Positions 28,690-40,100 of a stretch of 64,000 bases of DNA are shown here, one piece after another. The notes beneath the pieces were generated by a model. It saw only the letters and a list, made by a program, of their open reading frames with translations, made no database searches and had not been told where the DNA came from. A program made the translations under genes and the position numbers. Origin of the DNA: Novipirellula artificiosorum. Its GTDB lineage: Bacteria > Planctomycetota > Planctomycetia > Pirellulales > Pirellulaceae. How positions within the stretch are numbered: the first letter of the stretch is position 1; the number at the start of each line of letters is the position of its first letter. The stretch lies in contig NZ_SJPV01000005.1 of assembly GCF_007860135.1 (NCBI RefSeq), forward strand, positions 109,885 through 173,884, given 5' to 3'.

Positions 28690-28752
28690 TCTTGGCAGCA
28701 TCGGAGAAAGAAGTCAGCAGCATGGCGTTCGCCACCGCTGACACGAGGAACC
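28690..28752 (-). repeat. Upstream repeated element, copy before GH117 gene
   Basis: This segment aligns with 33642-33703 and, in part, 59801-59843. The shared reading is CTTGGCA...GTGAGCGGAATGSCGCT...GCCACCG.TGA..CGAG.AACCA. In all three places it lies 14-45 bases upstream of a minus-strand start codon. It may be a dispersed palindromic repeat or a shared regulatory element. Confidence 0.55.
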
Positions 28753-29309
28753 AATTATCCTACACGAAAGCAGGATTGGCTTGGATTCCGACGGGACGAT
28801 TGAAGAGGCCGCATCGTTAGAAGTCGAACAAAATCCGAACCGAGTTACCCAGAATGAACCACTCGATCGATTTGCTTTTTAAATCGCTCTCGCTTTCTAC
28901 GCGATCAAATGGCAGTAGCTTTAGGAACCCAAAAAAGCATGGCTCATCCGACGGAAGCGTGCGGAACCCAGACTCGAGGTTTTTTGGAGGTATGGCTCCG
29001 GTGTCCAATGATCTCTTAGAAAAGAGTGCCCGTCGGACGGTCGTCCGCCGGGAACCGGTAGCACCCTTGGCGCACCGTCGACCGGGATGTCCCTTGTCAA
29101 GTTGCACCTCTGCAGAGCTCCACTCCGTTTCTCCCGGCAACTGCACGATCCATGACATCGGCGGTGTCGGGAGCGGCATCATGCAGTTACGCCACCGAAG
29201 CAATACCCATGAACGACGCGACGAATCACTTCTCCGTGCTTCTTGAAGAGAGGCCTTGACCTTCGGTTCGTACCTCGCGAAGTCAAAGCCTTCTTGATTG
29301 TCCGAAGCT
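28753..29309. other. Repeat-containing intergenic region
   Basis: No gene is supported in this stretch. Bases 28941-29149 are the second copy of the MITE-like sequence described at 10011. The ORF across it (28817-29203, complement) mirrors the repeat and has no other support. The sides of the repeat show nothing recognised. Confidence 0.55.
28941..29149. repeat. Truncated copy of the MITE-like element
   Basis: The 209 bases match 10011-10220 in the same orientation, with nine substitutions and one deletion. It keeps the left terminal sequence GGCTCATCCGACGGAAGCGT but not the right inverted terminus, so it appears truncated at about base 149 of this line of sequence. Confidence 0.8.
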
Positions 29310-29858
29310 TTAGTCCATAGGAGATGGGTATCTGTGGTTTACCCAAATTCTTTTCGATTCGGCATGCACATACAAGGTTACCCTATGCGAGTTGACGAGG
29401 CTTGGCGCTTCGTACCTCTTGGCCGATGGAGGAACGTTTCGATTCGCTTCCGTTAGCCCTGGAAACATTATTGTTTCACCTTTGGCTAGCGACGACTCGA
29501 CGAAACGACTGGGTAAAAAGCTAGGCAATTCGGAGTCAAATTGAAGTTGGAAGCAGCATGAAACTTGCTCCCATGAATCATCGTATTGATCAGCCACAGT
29601 CCCATCAGGAAATGAAATCCCGGTTCCGCCCGTAACGAAATTGTAATGCGACTGAGCGTCCGAGTCGGTGAACTCTCCAATAGTTTCTACGGAACGGTGC
29701 TCGAGGTCAAACAATGGCCCCTCGTCTGCCAACTCGCTGAAAGAAAGGAGTACCACGTACGCAGTGAGCGTCCGAAAGGCATGCCAAGCCGCGAAAGTCA
29801 GCGCCGCCATACTCGCTACAGCGATTACAGCTTTTGTCGAGCGTTTCGCTTTTGGCAT
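29310..29858 (-). CDS. Hypothetical membrane-anchored protein
   Basis: A 182-residue protein not recognised as any family. It has a basic start (MPKAKRSTK), one hydrophobic segment (AVIAVASMAALTFAAWHAF, then TAYVVLLSF), and a hydrophilic domain of mixed composition likely outside the membrane (SHYNFVTGGTGISFPDGTVA, VSCCFQLQFDSELPSF). ATG 29858 is chosen so that the basic-hydrophobic order forms a signal anchor; the frame is open to 29906. It sits alone between the repeat region and the toxin-antitoxin pair. The codon pattern looks less biased than its neighbours, which may mean recent arrival. Confidence 0.55.
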   Translation of the reverse strand: MPKAKRSTKAVIAVASMAALTFAAWHAFRTLTAYVVLLSFSELADEGPLFDLEHRSVETIGEFTDSDAQSHYNFVTGGTGISFPDGTVADQYDDSWEQVSCCFQLQFDSELPSFLPSRFVESSLAKGETIMFPGLTEANRNVPPSAKRYEAPSLVNSHRVTLYVHAESKRIWVNHRYPSPMD

Positions 29859-30063
29859 GAGAACTTCGGTAATGAATTGCGATCTATGGAGGCACGGGAC
29901 GTGCATGCATCGATCGTGCGTTCTTCTTGATTGAAGTTGAGTCGATGGTCGTTGAGATTACGGACTTCCGAATTCTTCAGTCGGCGAACGTTAGAAATCA
30001 TGCGGGACGGGCGAACGACTTGCAAGCAGACAAATGAACGTGACTCCCGTTCTCGCGTGCATT

Positions 30064-30369
30064 TCATTGTTCTGCCTCTCCAACCATCCCGGGAACCAAT
30101 TTTCGGCTGCCATGGATTACAGTAAGAACACGAATCTCGTCTTCCGCGATTCGATAAATCAATCGAAACGAATGGACGAAAAGCTCACGAATATCGTCAC
30201 GTCCCAGTTCGGGCACGACGGATCCTGACATGGGATGCACGGTGAGTTGCTCAGGGCGTTCAAGAATGCGTTCGTAAACTGACTCCGCATAGGCGGGAGA
30301 CTGATCCGCAATGTAATCGAAGATACCAATTGCATCCGCAGAAGCCTTTTCAGTCCATCGAATGTCCAT
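30064..30369 (-). CDS. ParE/RelE-type toxin
   Basis: A 101-residue protein of the ParE/RelE toxin fold. MDIRWTEKASADAIGIFDYI is the usual N-terminal strand and helix; SPAYAESVYERILERPEQL and GRDDIRELFVHSFRLIYRI followed by IRVLTVIHGSRKL are the core blocks. ParE toxins poison gyrase and RelE toxins cut mRNA at the ribosome. The RELFVHSFRLIYRI pattern is closer to ParE. Its ATG shares one base with the stop of the upstream antitoxin gene (TGATG), so translation is coupled. Confidence 0.88.
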   Translation of the reverse strand: MDIRWTEKASADAIGIFDYIADQSPAYAESVYERILERPEQLTVHPMSGSVVPELGRDDIRELFVHSFRLIYRIAEDEIRVLTVIHGSRKLVPGMVGEAEQ

Positions 30370-30584
30370 CAGCCACGGTTTTCTCTTGCACTCTTGTGTG
30401 TGGCAAGACGTTTCCGCATTTCGTGCGTACTGATGAGTCGCCCCGCTTCCTCATCAGCTAGTCCAGCCTCGACTTGCTGTCGTACATACAGGTGATATTG
30501 GACGTCTTCCAAGGATGCGTCGGTTGGGAGCAATCGAGCAATCTCGGTCAATGTGTCGCGTACAGGCAATGGTGAATCGGCCAC
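30369..30584 (-). CDS. Antitoxin of the ParE-like toxin
   Basis: A 71-residue acidic protein typical of small antitoxins paired with ParE/RelE toxins. SLEDVQYHLYVRQQVEAGLA and EEAGRLISTHEMRKRLATHK fit the addiction-module helical pattern in which the C-terminal part wraps the toxin. GTG 30584 is chosen because a perfect AAGGAG lies six bases upstream (complement of 30591-30596). The antitoxin-first order and 1-nt overlap are standard. The pair probably autoregulates its promoter in 30585-30700. The DNA-binding type is not clear from the sequence. Confidence 0.8.
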   Translation of the reverse strand: MADSPLPVRDTLTEIARLLPTDASLEDVQYHLYVRQQVEAGLADEEAGRLISTHEMRKRLATHKSARENRG

Positions 30585-30590
30585 GTCAGT

Positions 30591-30596
30591 CTCCTT
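30591..30596 (-). promoter_or_regulatory. Ribosome-binding site deciding the antitoxin GTG start
   Basis: AAGGAG on the complement lies six bases before GTG 30584. This supports the non-ATG start and gives the antitoxin stronger initiation than the coupled toxin. Confidence 0.7.
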
Positions 30597-31139
30597 GTTG
30601 GTGCATCCATTCTAGCCTAACGCAACAATGCCAACAAACGCGACAAGTTTGATGGCAGAACGAAGTAATTATCCCCAGTTGGGGCAGAGGTAAGCCCATC
30701 ACGGGGGCGTTATCGCCGGTTGGACCTTCGGTCCCTTCGGTGACCCGCGAACCCTCGCCCGATTGCTTCTTTACGATCCACTGAGCAACGTCAAACAAAC
30801 GAGGGAACCGCTTCGGCCAGCAGGGGAGACGGGGCGATTCCGTGCAAATAATTGAGTCCGACTCTAACCCGAGTGCAAGACGTGGCAGGTCAGTGCGCAC
30901 CGACCCTGCGACAGAACCGAGCCCAATCGTCCAACGCGATCTCATGGCCCTACCTCTATCTTCTCGAGTAGGTTCTCAAGCAATTATCTGAAGTCTTTCT
31001 ACCAACATCGAAGGCCTTTGGTCATGGTTCCGGGAACGAATCGCCGGCCTCTGCCCGACATCCGCAATTGCGCGCATTCTTGTTATTGCGTGGCGATTCT
31101 GTCTGCGAGCGAAAGCTTCGCAATTGCTGCCACGCCGCG
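30597..31139. other. Intergenic region upstream of TA pair
   Basis: No gene is supported. The 119-codon ORF on the complement (30586-30945) has no protein-like features. Bases 31088-31094 (GCGTGGC) can pair with 31129-31135 (GCCACGC) just past the end of the GH2 gene, a weak terminator-like hairpin with a long loop. Confidence 0.4.
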
Positions 31140-33599
31140 TTACGGACGCTTGACGTCCAGCGAAGCGCTATCGCTGCGCAACCCCTCGGATTCTGCTCTG
31201 ATCGTAATCCCGCCGGTCTGCTTTCCCGCTTTGACAATCAGCATGCACAGACCGTTGAAAGCTTCTCGCTCGTCGGCGATGAAGGGTGCGGTCGTCGCGG
31301 CATTTCCATTTCCCACCGCTGCAATCGTTCCTGCGCCGTCAACCGAGAACCGAACTAAGTTAGAAGCCAGCGGACAAAGGTTGCCCTCGCGATCTTCGAT
31401 ACGGACGGTGACATAAGACAAATCGCTTTGATCGGCAATCAGCTCTCTCCTATCCGCGACCAACTTCACTTGTGCCGGCTCGCCAGCGGTCCGAATCTCC
31501 TTCTCCGCGACCGGCTTGCCATTACGGTAGCCCACAACGCGAAGCGAGCCGGGTGAATAGGGCACCTCCCACGACAAACGGTATTTCGACATGAAATGAT
31601 CCTTGTCGTAACGGTTGAACTTGACAGGGATCTTCGTCAAATCTTTACCTTTGACCTTGCGGCCCATCGACTTTCCGTTCACCAGCAGTTCGACTTCCTC
31701 GCAATTGGTGTAAGCGACAATGGGGATTGTTTTGTGGGAACTGTTCTGCCAATTCCAATGAGGCAAGACATGGACCATGGGCTCCTGAGTCCATTGGCTC
31801 TGGTACAGGTAGAAACGATCTTTGGGGAAGCCACACAAGTCGACGGCACCAAAGTACGAACTGCGCGATGGCCAATCCGCATTCCAATAACCGTTCGTGC
31901 TGTTGTCCTTGCCTCCGTAGGGAGTCGGCTCACCCAGGTAATCAAACCCAGTCCAGACATATTCGCCAAGAATCTCTGGGTGCGTTTCCAACGCATCAAA
32001 TTCAACATCGGGCGGATAGGCCCAAGGCGGACCGATCAGATCGTAGCTGGTGACCTGTTTCGATGGGTGAGTTTGATATTTTTCAATCGGCAGATGATAG
32101 ACGCCACGGCTGCTCGTACAGGAAGAAGTCTCCGAAGCGACAACGGGGTTGTTCGGAAGAAACTCGTCAACAGGATCGCCATAGGCGAGCGGCTTGTAAT
32201 TCATGCCGGCAATATCAATTTGCCCGGCCATCCCGCTTTGATACGGTCCAGGGAAGTAATTGAAACCACAGGTTGTCGGTCGCGTGGTGTCAAGCGACTT
32301 CACATAACCATTCAACTGTTTGGCAATCCGATTTCCATCCTCCTTATTTCCTTGCTCAAGAATCTCGTTTCCAATGCTCCACATGAAGACGGAGGGGTGG
32401 TTGCGATCGCGTCGAACCATATCCTTGATGTCGCGCTCGCCCCACTCCTCAAAAAACTTGTTGTAGCCATTCGGCACCTTGGCTTTTAACCAGACATCAA
32501 AGGCTTCCACCTGTACCAGGATGCCCAACTCGTCACATAGGTCAAGCAGTTCATTCGATGGTGGGTTATGGCTGGTGCGCACCGAGTTGACGCCCATCTG
32601 TTTCATGATTTGTAGTTTGCGTTCGATGGCGCGGCGATGGATCGCGGCCCCGAGCGGCCCGTTGTCGTGGTGCAAACACACGCCTTGAATGCGAGTAGGA
32701 TTGCCGTTCAAGGAGAAACCTTCGGTTTTTGAGAACTCCAGTGTCCGAATGCCGAACCGAGTTTGAACGACATCCAGCGTTCTGCCTGCACCCAACACCG
32801 TAGTCTTCAAAACATAGAGCTGAGGTGATTCGAGAGTCCAAAGCAGCGGATTCGAAACACTCAACTTCGTCGCCGTCTTGATCTGGCCAGGAATCGTCGA
32901 CGAGCTCACCGACTTTCCCATCGGGTCAAAAACCTCATACTTCAACTGAATGCTCTTCTCCGTGAGATCCCCCTCAAGCGTTGTCTCAATCGATACCGTC
33001 GCCGTACGATCCTTGACCTTTGGCGTGGTGACGAAGGTCCCCCACTGCGCGACGTGGACGGGGTCACGGATATCGAGCCAGACATTTCGGTAGATCCCGG
33101 CACCGGGATACCAACGCGTCGAAAGGTCCTCTGGGGCGAGCTTGACCGCAATCGCGTTGGAGCCGTTATAGTTCAGCAAGTTGCTGATATCGTATTGAAA
33201 CTCGATGTAACCATAAGGACGATGACCCACAAAGTGTCCGTTGACCCAGACGTGCGCATCGTACATCGCGCCGTCAAAGGTCACCGAAATCGCCTTGCCC
33301 GACGCTTCGGCGGGAACTTCGAACGATTTTCGATACCAGCCGGTTCCATGAAAGGGCAGCCCGCCGCAACGCGCATTGTACTTCACATCAAAGGGACCTT
33401 CGATGGCCCAATCGTGCGGTAAATCCAGGGAACGCCATTGCGAGTCGTCAAACTCAGGCGTCTCGGCTCCAGCAACATCGCCCTTATGAAACTTCCAACC
33501 GTCGTTGAAGGACGTTCGGAAAGTCTGCCGTGAATCGGCCGCCGTCGCGTGAACGGCAACCGCCAGCACCAGGAAAAGCACCGTCGTGATGCGCTTCAT
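31140..33599 (-). CDS. Secreted GH2 beta-galactosidase-like enzyme
   Basis: An 819-residue secreted glycoside hydrolase family 2 protein (signal MKRITTVLFLVLAVAVHATA). The domain order is a jelly-roll sugar-binding domain (about 25-190; LPHDWAIEGPF, GTGWYRKSF, WVNGHFVGHRPYGYIEFQYD), an Ig-like domain, a TIM barrel (about 300-600; GVCLHHDNGPLGAAIHRRAI, SVRTSHNPPSNELLDLCDEL) and C-terminal Ig-like domains (DUF4982-like; AYTNCEEVELLVNGKSMG). Catalytic Glu candidates are Glu412 in MWSIGNEILEQ and Glu490 in VVASETSS. It probably trims beta-galactosides, with beta-glucuronidase or mannosidase as lesser alternatives. ATG 33599 is chosen; the longer frame to 33686 runs through a dispersed repeat. Confidence 0.9.
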   Translation of the reverse strand: MKRITTVLFLVLAVAVHATAADSRQTFRTSFNDGWKFHKGDVAGAETPEFDDSQWRSLDLPHDWAIEGPFDVKYNARCGGLPFHGTGWYRKSFEVPAEASGKAISVTFDGAMYDAHVWVNGHFVGHRPYGYIEFQYDISNLLNYNGSNAIAVKLAPEDLSTRWYPGAGIYRNVWLDIRDPVHVAQWGTFVTTPKVKDRTATVSIETTLEGDLTEKSIQLKYEVFDPMGKSVSSSTIPGQIKTATKLSVSNPLLWTLESPQLYVLKTTVLGAGRTLDVVQTRFGIRTLEFSKTEGFSLNGNPTRIQGVCLHHDNGPLGAAIHRRAIERKLQIMKQMGVNSVRTSHNPPSNELLDLCDELGILVQVEAFDVWLKAKVPNGYNKFFEEWGERDIKDMVRRDRNHPSVFMWSIGNEILEQGNKEDGNRIAKQLNGYVKSLDTTRPTTCGFNYFPGPYQSGMAGQIDIAGMNYKPLAYGDPVDEFLPNNPVVASETSSCTSSRGVYHLPIEKYQTHPSKQVTSYDLIGPPWAYPPDVEFDALETHPEILGEYVWTGFDYLGEPTPYGGKDNSTNGYWNADWPSRSSYFGAVDLCGFPKDRFYLYQSQWTQEPMVHVLPHWNWQNSSHKTIPIVAYTNCEEVELLVNGKSMGRKVKGKDLTKIPVKFNRYDKDHFMSKYRLSWEVPYSPGSLRVVGYRNGKPVAEKEIRTAGEPAQVKLVADRRELIADQSDLSYVTVRIEDREGNLCPLASNLVRFSVDGAGTIAAVGNGNAATTAPFIADEREAFNGLCMLIVKAGKQTGGITIRAESEGLRSDSASLDVKRP

Positions 33600-34133
33600 C
33601 AATATCGTCCCCTTCATTCTCGGATCCCTTGCATCTGTGTTCTTGGCAACGTACGGGAGATCGGTGAGCGGAATGCCGCTGGCCACCGGTGAACGAGAAC
33701 CAGTTTTTCTGGCACAAAACCGGCGGCTTGCACCTTACCGCTCCTAATGAGGGATCCGACCCCTCTTTCTCGCACAATGCTTACTCGAAACGTCCTCAAT
33801 ATCATACCAACAAGGCGCTCATCGCGGCGACGGGGACGCATCGACAACCATCCCCGCGATTGCGAAACAGCCTTCGCATCTCGGAAGATCGCTCCCCATC
33901 CTGCCAAACAAAACAAGTTGACGCCGCTCCGGACCTGAATGAGGGAAAGCAAATCTTCTTGCGAGTCCAGGCATTTCCGCCGCGACTTGGCACGAGGTTT
34001 GTTCGTAGGTTGGCATCAAGAAGTGCAGGAGCATTTGCCTTAACAGGAGTACAGACTACGCGGCTGTGTGTGCGAAAAACTGCCATGGGTGCGCGATTCC
34101 GCACACCAGTGAACCATCGCTGGGGATTGTGCC
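33600..34133. other. Divergent intergenic region with repeated element
   Basis: This gap holds the promoters of the GH2 and giant-protein genes. Bases 33642-33703 are the second copy of the upstream repeated element seen before the GH117 gene. Beyond it I found no coding ORF or clear promoter motif. Confidence 0.5.
33642..33703 (-). repeat. Upstream repeated element, copy before GH2 gene
   Basis: This is the best-formed copy: GTGAGCGGAATGCCGCTGGC followed by CACCGGTGAACGAGAACCAG. It ends 43 bases before the GH2 start on the complement. Its core matches 59821-59843 and its flanks match 28690-28752. Confidence 0.6.
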
Positions 34134-37100
34134 ATGAGATTTCGCAGGCTACTGAAAAGCAGAAGAAGTGCCAACAAGGCCAGACGCGCTCAGTCACGCC
34201 AGCTTCGGCGGACCCCTTTTCGCCGGATGCTGCAAGAACACCTCGAAGAACGCGCACTGCTTGCAAGTTGGTCGGGAACACTGACCTCAGACACCACGTG
34301 GACCAATGGCGAGGTTCATCAAATTACCGACGACCTCCAAGTGGCAGCAGACGTAACGCTGACCATCGCGCCCGGCGCCATCGTCAAGTTCCGGCATGCC
34401 AACGTCGAGCTGTTTGTTGACGGAACGCTTCATGCCGAGGGGACGCCAACCGCACCAATTGTCTTCACATCAATCCATGACGATGTCGGCGAAGATACGA
34501 ACGCCAATGGAAATGAGACGGCGCCTGCGGCAGGCAATTGGGCAAGAATTGTCGTCAACGGGTCTGCAGTCATCTCAAATACCGACGTTCGATACGGTGG
34601 ATATTACTATGGTGCGATGGTGCTTGGCAAGAATGGTGATTTGACCTTATCCAGCAGCTCGCTCAGCCACAGTGCCTTCGATGCACTACGTTTGGAAGGC
34701 ACCGACGCGACGTTAGTCAACAATTCCTTTACGGCCAATGCCGATGCTGCGATAAGTATGGACTTGAATTCAAATCCGACCATGAACGGCGTTGCACTGA
34801 CCGCGAACGGCATCAATGGATTGCAAGTCGATGCGGGGGTATTGAAAAGAAGCTTGGCGTGGGACGATCCGGACATCGTCTATTGGCTCGATGATGACAT
34901 CTCCGTCCCCGTCGGCATGTCGTTAGAGATCGGCGCAGGGCAAATTGTCAAACCGTCCAACGCCAATGCCGAATTGCATGTCAATGGACGATTGGCGATC
35001 AACGGAACCGAGGCGGCACCGGTCGTCTTCACCTCGTTTGCCGATGACTCTCGCGGCGGCGATACCAATGGTGACGGCGACACCTCGGTGCCGGCGCCTG
35101 GCAACTGGGCTCGGATTCAAGTGCTTGATGAAAGTGCCGGCAACACCGTCAACTACTTCGAGGCTCACTATGGTGGCTACTATTACGGGCATGCTTTGCG
35201 AGCGGTCCAAACCGGGCTCATGATCTCCAACAGCACCTTTACCCGTTCGCAACACGATGCAGTACGACTAGAAGGCACCGACGCAACGTTGACCAACAAT
35301 GCCTTCACGACGAATGCCGATGCCGCGATGAGTATGGACTTGAATTCAAATCCGACCATCAACGGCGTTGCACTGACCGTAAACGGCATCAATGGATTGC
35401 AAGTCGATGCGGGGGTATTGAAAAGAAGCTTGGCGTGGGACGATCCGGACATCGTCTATTGGCTCGATGATGACATCTCCGTTCCCGTCGGCATGTCGCT
35501 AGAGATCGGCGCGGGACAGATCGTCAAGCCGTCCAATGCCAATGCCGAATTGCATGTCAATGGAAGTTTGGCGATCAACGGAACCGAGGCGGCACCGGTC
35601 GTCTTCACCTCGTTTGCCGATGACACTCGTGGCGGCGATACCAACGGAGACGGCGACACGTCGGCACCGGCGCCCGGCAACTGGGCTCGGATTCAAATGC
35701 TTGATGAAAGTGCCGGCAACACCCTCAACTACTTCGAGGCTCACTATGGTGGCTACTATTACGGGCATACGCTGCGAGCGGCAGCAACCGATCTGGCGAT
35801 CTCCAACAGCACCTTTACCACTTCACAATCTGGTGCGGTGCGACTGGAAGCGACCGACGCGATTCTGAACAGCAATGCCTTTCTCGATAATGGCGACGCT
35901 GCGGTCAGCATGGATCTCAGTTCAAACCCCGATATTGACGGGGTGACGCTTTCGGGAAATCGGATCAACGGGCTGCAGGTGAACGGCGGATCGCTGACGA
36001 AGGATCTCGTTTGGGACGATCCGGACATCGTCTATTGGCTCGATAATGATATCTTCGTCCCGGTTGGCATGTCGCTAGAGATCGGCGCGGGCCAAATCGT
36101 CAAACCGTCCAATGCCAATGTCGAACTGCATGTCAATGGAAGCTTGGCGATCAACGGAACCGAGGCGGCACCGGTCGTCTTCACCTCGTTTGCCGATGAC
36201 TCTCGCGGCGGCGATACCAATGGAGACGGCGACGCGTCGGCACCGGCGCCCGGCAACTGGGCTCGGATCGATATTCGCTCGGGGAGCGGCGACCATGTGA
36301 TTGATAATGCGGTGTTCGAATATGGAGGCTACTATTACGGCGGGATGTTGACCATCGACAACGCATCCGTTGAGGTGAGTCGGTCGTGGTTGAGCCATTC
36401 TGCATCCGATGCCGTTCGCTCGAGTGGCGGAGCGAGTGCCGAACTGACCAACAATGTCCTGGTCAACAACACGAACCGAGGGATCCTCGCTACCTCTCAG
36501 TCTCATATCAAAGCGATCAACAACACCCTTGACGGCAATTCTTATGGAGCGGTTTCAAGTGAAACGGGCAGCAGTATCGAACTCTTCAATAATGTGATCA
36601 CTTACCATCGCGTTTGCGGGGTTGCGGTTGATTCAGGTGCTGGTGTGGTGATGGCGTACAACAACATTTACAATCCTGCCTCAACCAACGTGATTGGCGC
36701 CGAGGATCCGATCGACGTGAACGGCAATCTCTCACGCGACCCACTCTTTTTTAGCCGCGGTCGCACGGGGGACTATCGGCCATTTGCGGGATCCCCCCTG
36801 ATCGATGCTGGTCTCAGCACTGGAAATGCCTTTGGGGTCACTCCACCGGCAACCGACCATTCTGGCAATCCACGTTACGATGATCCTGGAATCGAGCCGA
36901 ATGTTGGTGAAGGGCTCGTAAAGTACTATGACATTGGCGCGTTCGAGCGACAGATGGTCTCTGACCCAGAGGCTGATTTACAGATCCAGCTGATGGCAGC
37001 ACCCTCTAACGTTATGTCCGGTGAAGAAGTTACGTTGACGTGGAAGGTATCCAATCTTGGCCCCAATACGGTCACGCATTCTTGGATCGATTCGATCGAC

Positions 37101-40100
37101 TTGATCGGTACCCCAACCGGTCAACCGGCCCGCCGGGTGCTGGAAGTTGTGCACGCCGATGGGCTTGGCGTTGGCCAGAGCTATACGAAACAGGCCACCA
37201 TCATGGTGCCGGGCTTCTGGTCGGGTGACTACATTTGGAGAGTATCCACCGACGCGAGGTATCAGGTATTTGAGGCGCAACAAGAACAGAACAATGTTGT
37301 GGAATCATCGATCGTCGCACTCGACGTTCCCGAGTTGCTCGTAGGGCAAACGATATCCTCAGCCTTCACGACGGAAGGGAATCAACAGTGGTTCCGCATT
37401 CCCGTGACCGCCGGCCAGAACCTACGTGTGACGCTCGATCGAGAGGGAGCCTTGGGGAGGACGGAACTGTTCGTTGGGCATGAATATGCGCCGAATCGTG
37501 ACAGTTTCGATATCGCTAGCAATCGCTTTGGAGGGCCGGATGCAAATCTTGATATTGGAAACGCAGCTGCTGGCAATTATTACGTTTTAGCACAAGAGAC
37601 ATCGTTTACCGAGGGTCCCATTGCGTTTGAACTCTCGGCGGAATTACTCGACTTTGCCGTGGATCATGTGAACCCCACCCGCGGTGGCAATACGGGAAAC
37701 GTTACCGTCAAAATCGCGGGGAACGCAATCCCGAGTGATACGACGGCGCAATTGATCGATGCCCGCGGTCACGTCATCGATTCGGTCGCCACTCATTGGA
37801 TCGACTCCTCTCAGATCATGGCGACCTTTGATCTCAGTGCCGCGATGTCCGGTCCTGCCGAATTGAAGTTGATCAGCGGCGGCATTGAAAAAGAGTTGGC
37901 AGACGCGTTCACGGTACAAGATGGAGGCGACGCTGGCTATTTCTCGCGAATCACCGGCCCCAGCTTCATGCGAGTCGACCGCCAGAATGAATTCACTGTG
38001 ACATGGGGCAATCGTGGAACCGTTGACGCCCCTGTCCATTTGGCGTACTTCGAGACGACAGGCGTCTCCAGCCTAAGCCTGACTCCGGGCGGCCCGCAAA
38101 TTGACGGCGGCCACATGTTTTTGGCGATGTCGCCAGATTCCTTAGCCTCAGTGATCCCACCAGGAAACGAACAGTCATTCAAAGTCTATGCCTCAACCAG
38201 TGAGCCAGGTGATTTTAGTCTTCGACTTCGAACGATCCCCATCACCGCGACGGAGCTTCTCGCAGTGCAAATCGATTGGGATCGTATTTCCTCAGTTGCA
38301 AAACCACCTTCATTGACGGAGCTGCATTGGAGCCAATTATTTGAACAATTGCGTGCTCAACTCGGAGCAACTTGGGCATCAATGCTTCAGATCGTTGCAG
38401 ACAACTCCTTGCAGATACTACAGCAACCGGCCGGAACGGTCGCGACTCTGAAGCCGGGGATCGACCTTCGCCCCGGGTTACTTGTGGAGATTGGCAAGGC
38501 GTACGAGGCACTCGGTTGGACGCCGACCGATACCGCTCTTGGACAACTTGCGGACCGAGTTGCTGGCGAGGCAGCCTCACGACCGGGCCAAGTACGTGGG
38601 CTTGTGGTAACGCTGCAGGATTACAAGGGAAAAGAGCCGAACTTGCTGAGCACAAAGAAGGACATGTCCAACATCCGTAGCTTCTTTCGGTCCACACCGG
38701 AAATCTCGGAAAGCAACTTCCAGTTCTATTCGGATGCCTTATCGGCTCCACCACCACGCGAGACGACCATCACAGCTCAACAGTTGGAGGCAGCCGTCAA
38801 GTCGCTTGCCGACAGCAGCCAAACCGACGATCAACTGCTTCTGTTCTTCAGCATGCACGGCGTGGACCAAGCCGACCCCAACAACCGCAGCAGCGGTCTG
38901 GTGACGAATAGCGGAACCTTCTTTTATGAAGACCTGCTAAAAAGCCTGGCTGGGGCCAAGGCAAAGAACATTGTCATCGTCGTGGACGCATGCTACGCAC
39001 ACGCGCTGATTCGTCGCTTGGAGTATTACACGGACGTGCCCGAAGACGTCGAGAAGCGAATCACAATTGTCACCGCGAGTGACCAGGGACAGATGTCACA
39101 ATCGCGTACGGGAACCGGTGGATTCTTCACCAGTAAGTTCTTAGAGGAGCTTCTGGATCTTGAAAATGATCGGGCCAGCCGCGGAGGAAATTCAGATGGC
39201 AGGGTCTCCGTGAAAGAAGCGTTGAAAGGCGTTGGCAAGAACGTCGGAGGCTGGTTTGCCCCGTATCAGAACCCCAAAATAAACGCGGACGCGCCAGATG
39301 TCGTCCTATACGATCCCGCCGGAGAGTCCAAGGACGAAATCGAGGATGAACTCGAAGACGATGCCCCGACATTGTTTGAGCGAATCACCGGAGGAAACAT
39401 CGAATTTCGCGGACAATCCGGGCGACCACGCGACCCGAATGATAAGGCATCTTCCACGATCAATGATGAAACGATGGGCTGGATCTCATCGAACCAACCG
39501 ATCACGTACACCATTCACTTTGAGAACCTTCCTGACCCCAACCTGCCGCCTGAATTGACCCTGCCTGCGCAGGAAGTCGTGGTCACGGATCACTTGTCAA
39601 CAAACTTGGATTGGTCCAGTTTGGAACTCGGCTCCATCGGATTTGGCGACACGGTGGTCCCTCTCGAAGCGGGGCAATCAAGCTACCAGGGCAATACGTC
39701 TGTTTCCGCGGATCCCTACCCCGTACACATCAATGTAGACTTTGATACCGAAACGGGGCTCTTGACTTGGCGGATGCAATCATTTGATGAGCAGACGCAA
39801 CTCTATCCGGCAGACCCATTTGCCGGTTTTCTTCCGGTCAATGACGCATCACGTCAAGGTGAGGGTTTTGTTACATTTACCATTCGGCCAAAACAAACCC
39901 TTGTCGATCGAGATCAAATTCAGAATACAGCAGCCATTGTTTTCGACACCAACGACCCGATCATCACGAACACGGTGACGAATACAGTCGATGATGTCGG
40001 GCCGGAGAGTTCTGTTTCGGTGTTGCCCGAGGCATTTGGAACGGCAAGCTTCACCGTACAATGGGGCGGAAGTGACGTCGGAGACGGTTCAGGGATAGCA

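Noticed and set aside
28817-29203. 128-codon ORF over the MITE-like copy
   Set aside because: The frame is open in both repeat copies, but also on the other strand, and starts outside the repeat. No independent coding evidence.
30586-30945. 119-codon ORF upstream of the antitoxin
   Set aside because: Protein composition looks random, and it ends at the antitoxin ribosome-binding region; more likely the promoter zone of the TA pair.
33600-33686. N-terminal extension of the GH2 protein
   Set aside because: The extra 29 residues come from the dispersed upstream repeat, and the signal peptide starts at the internal Met (33599).
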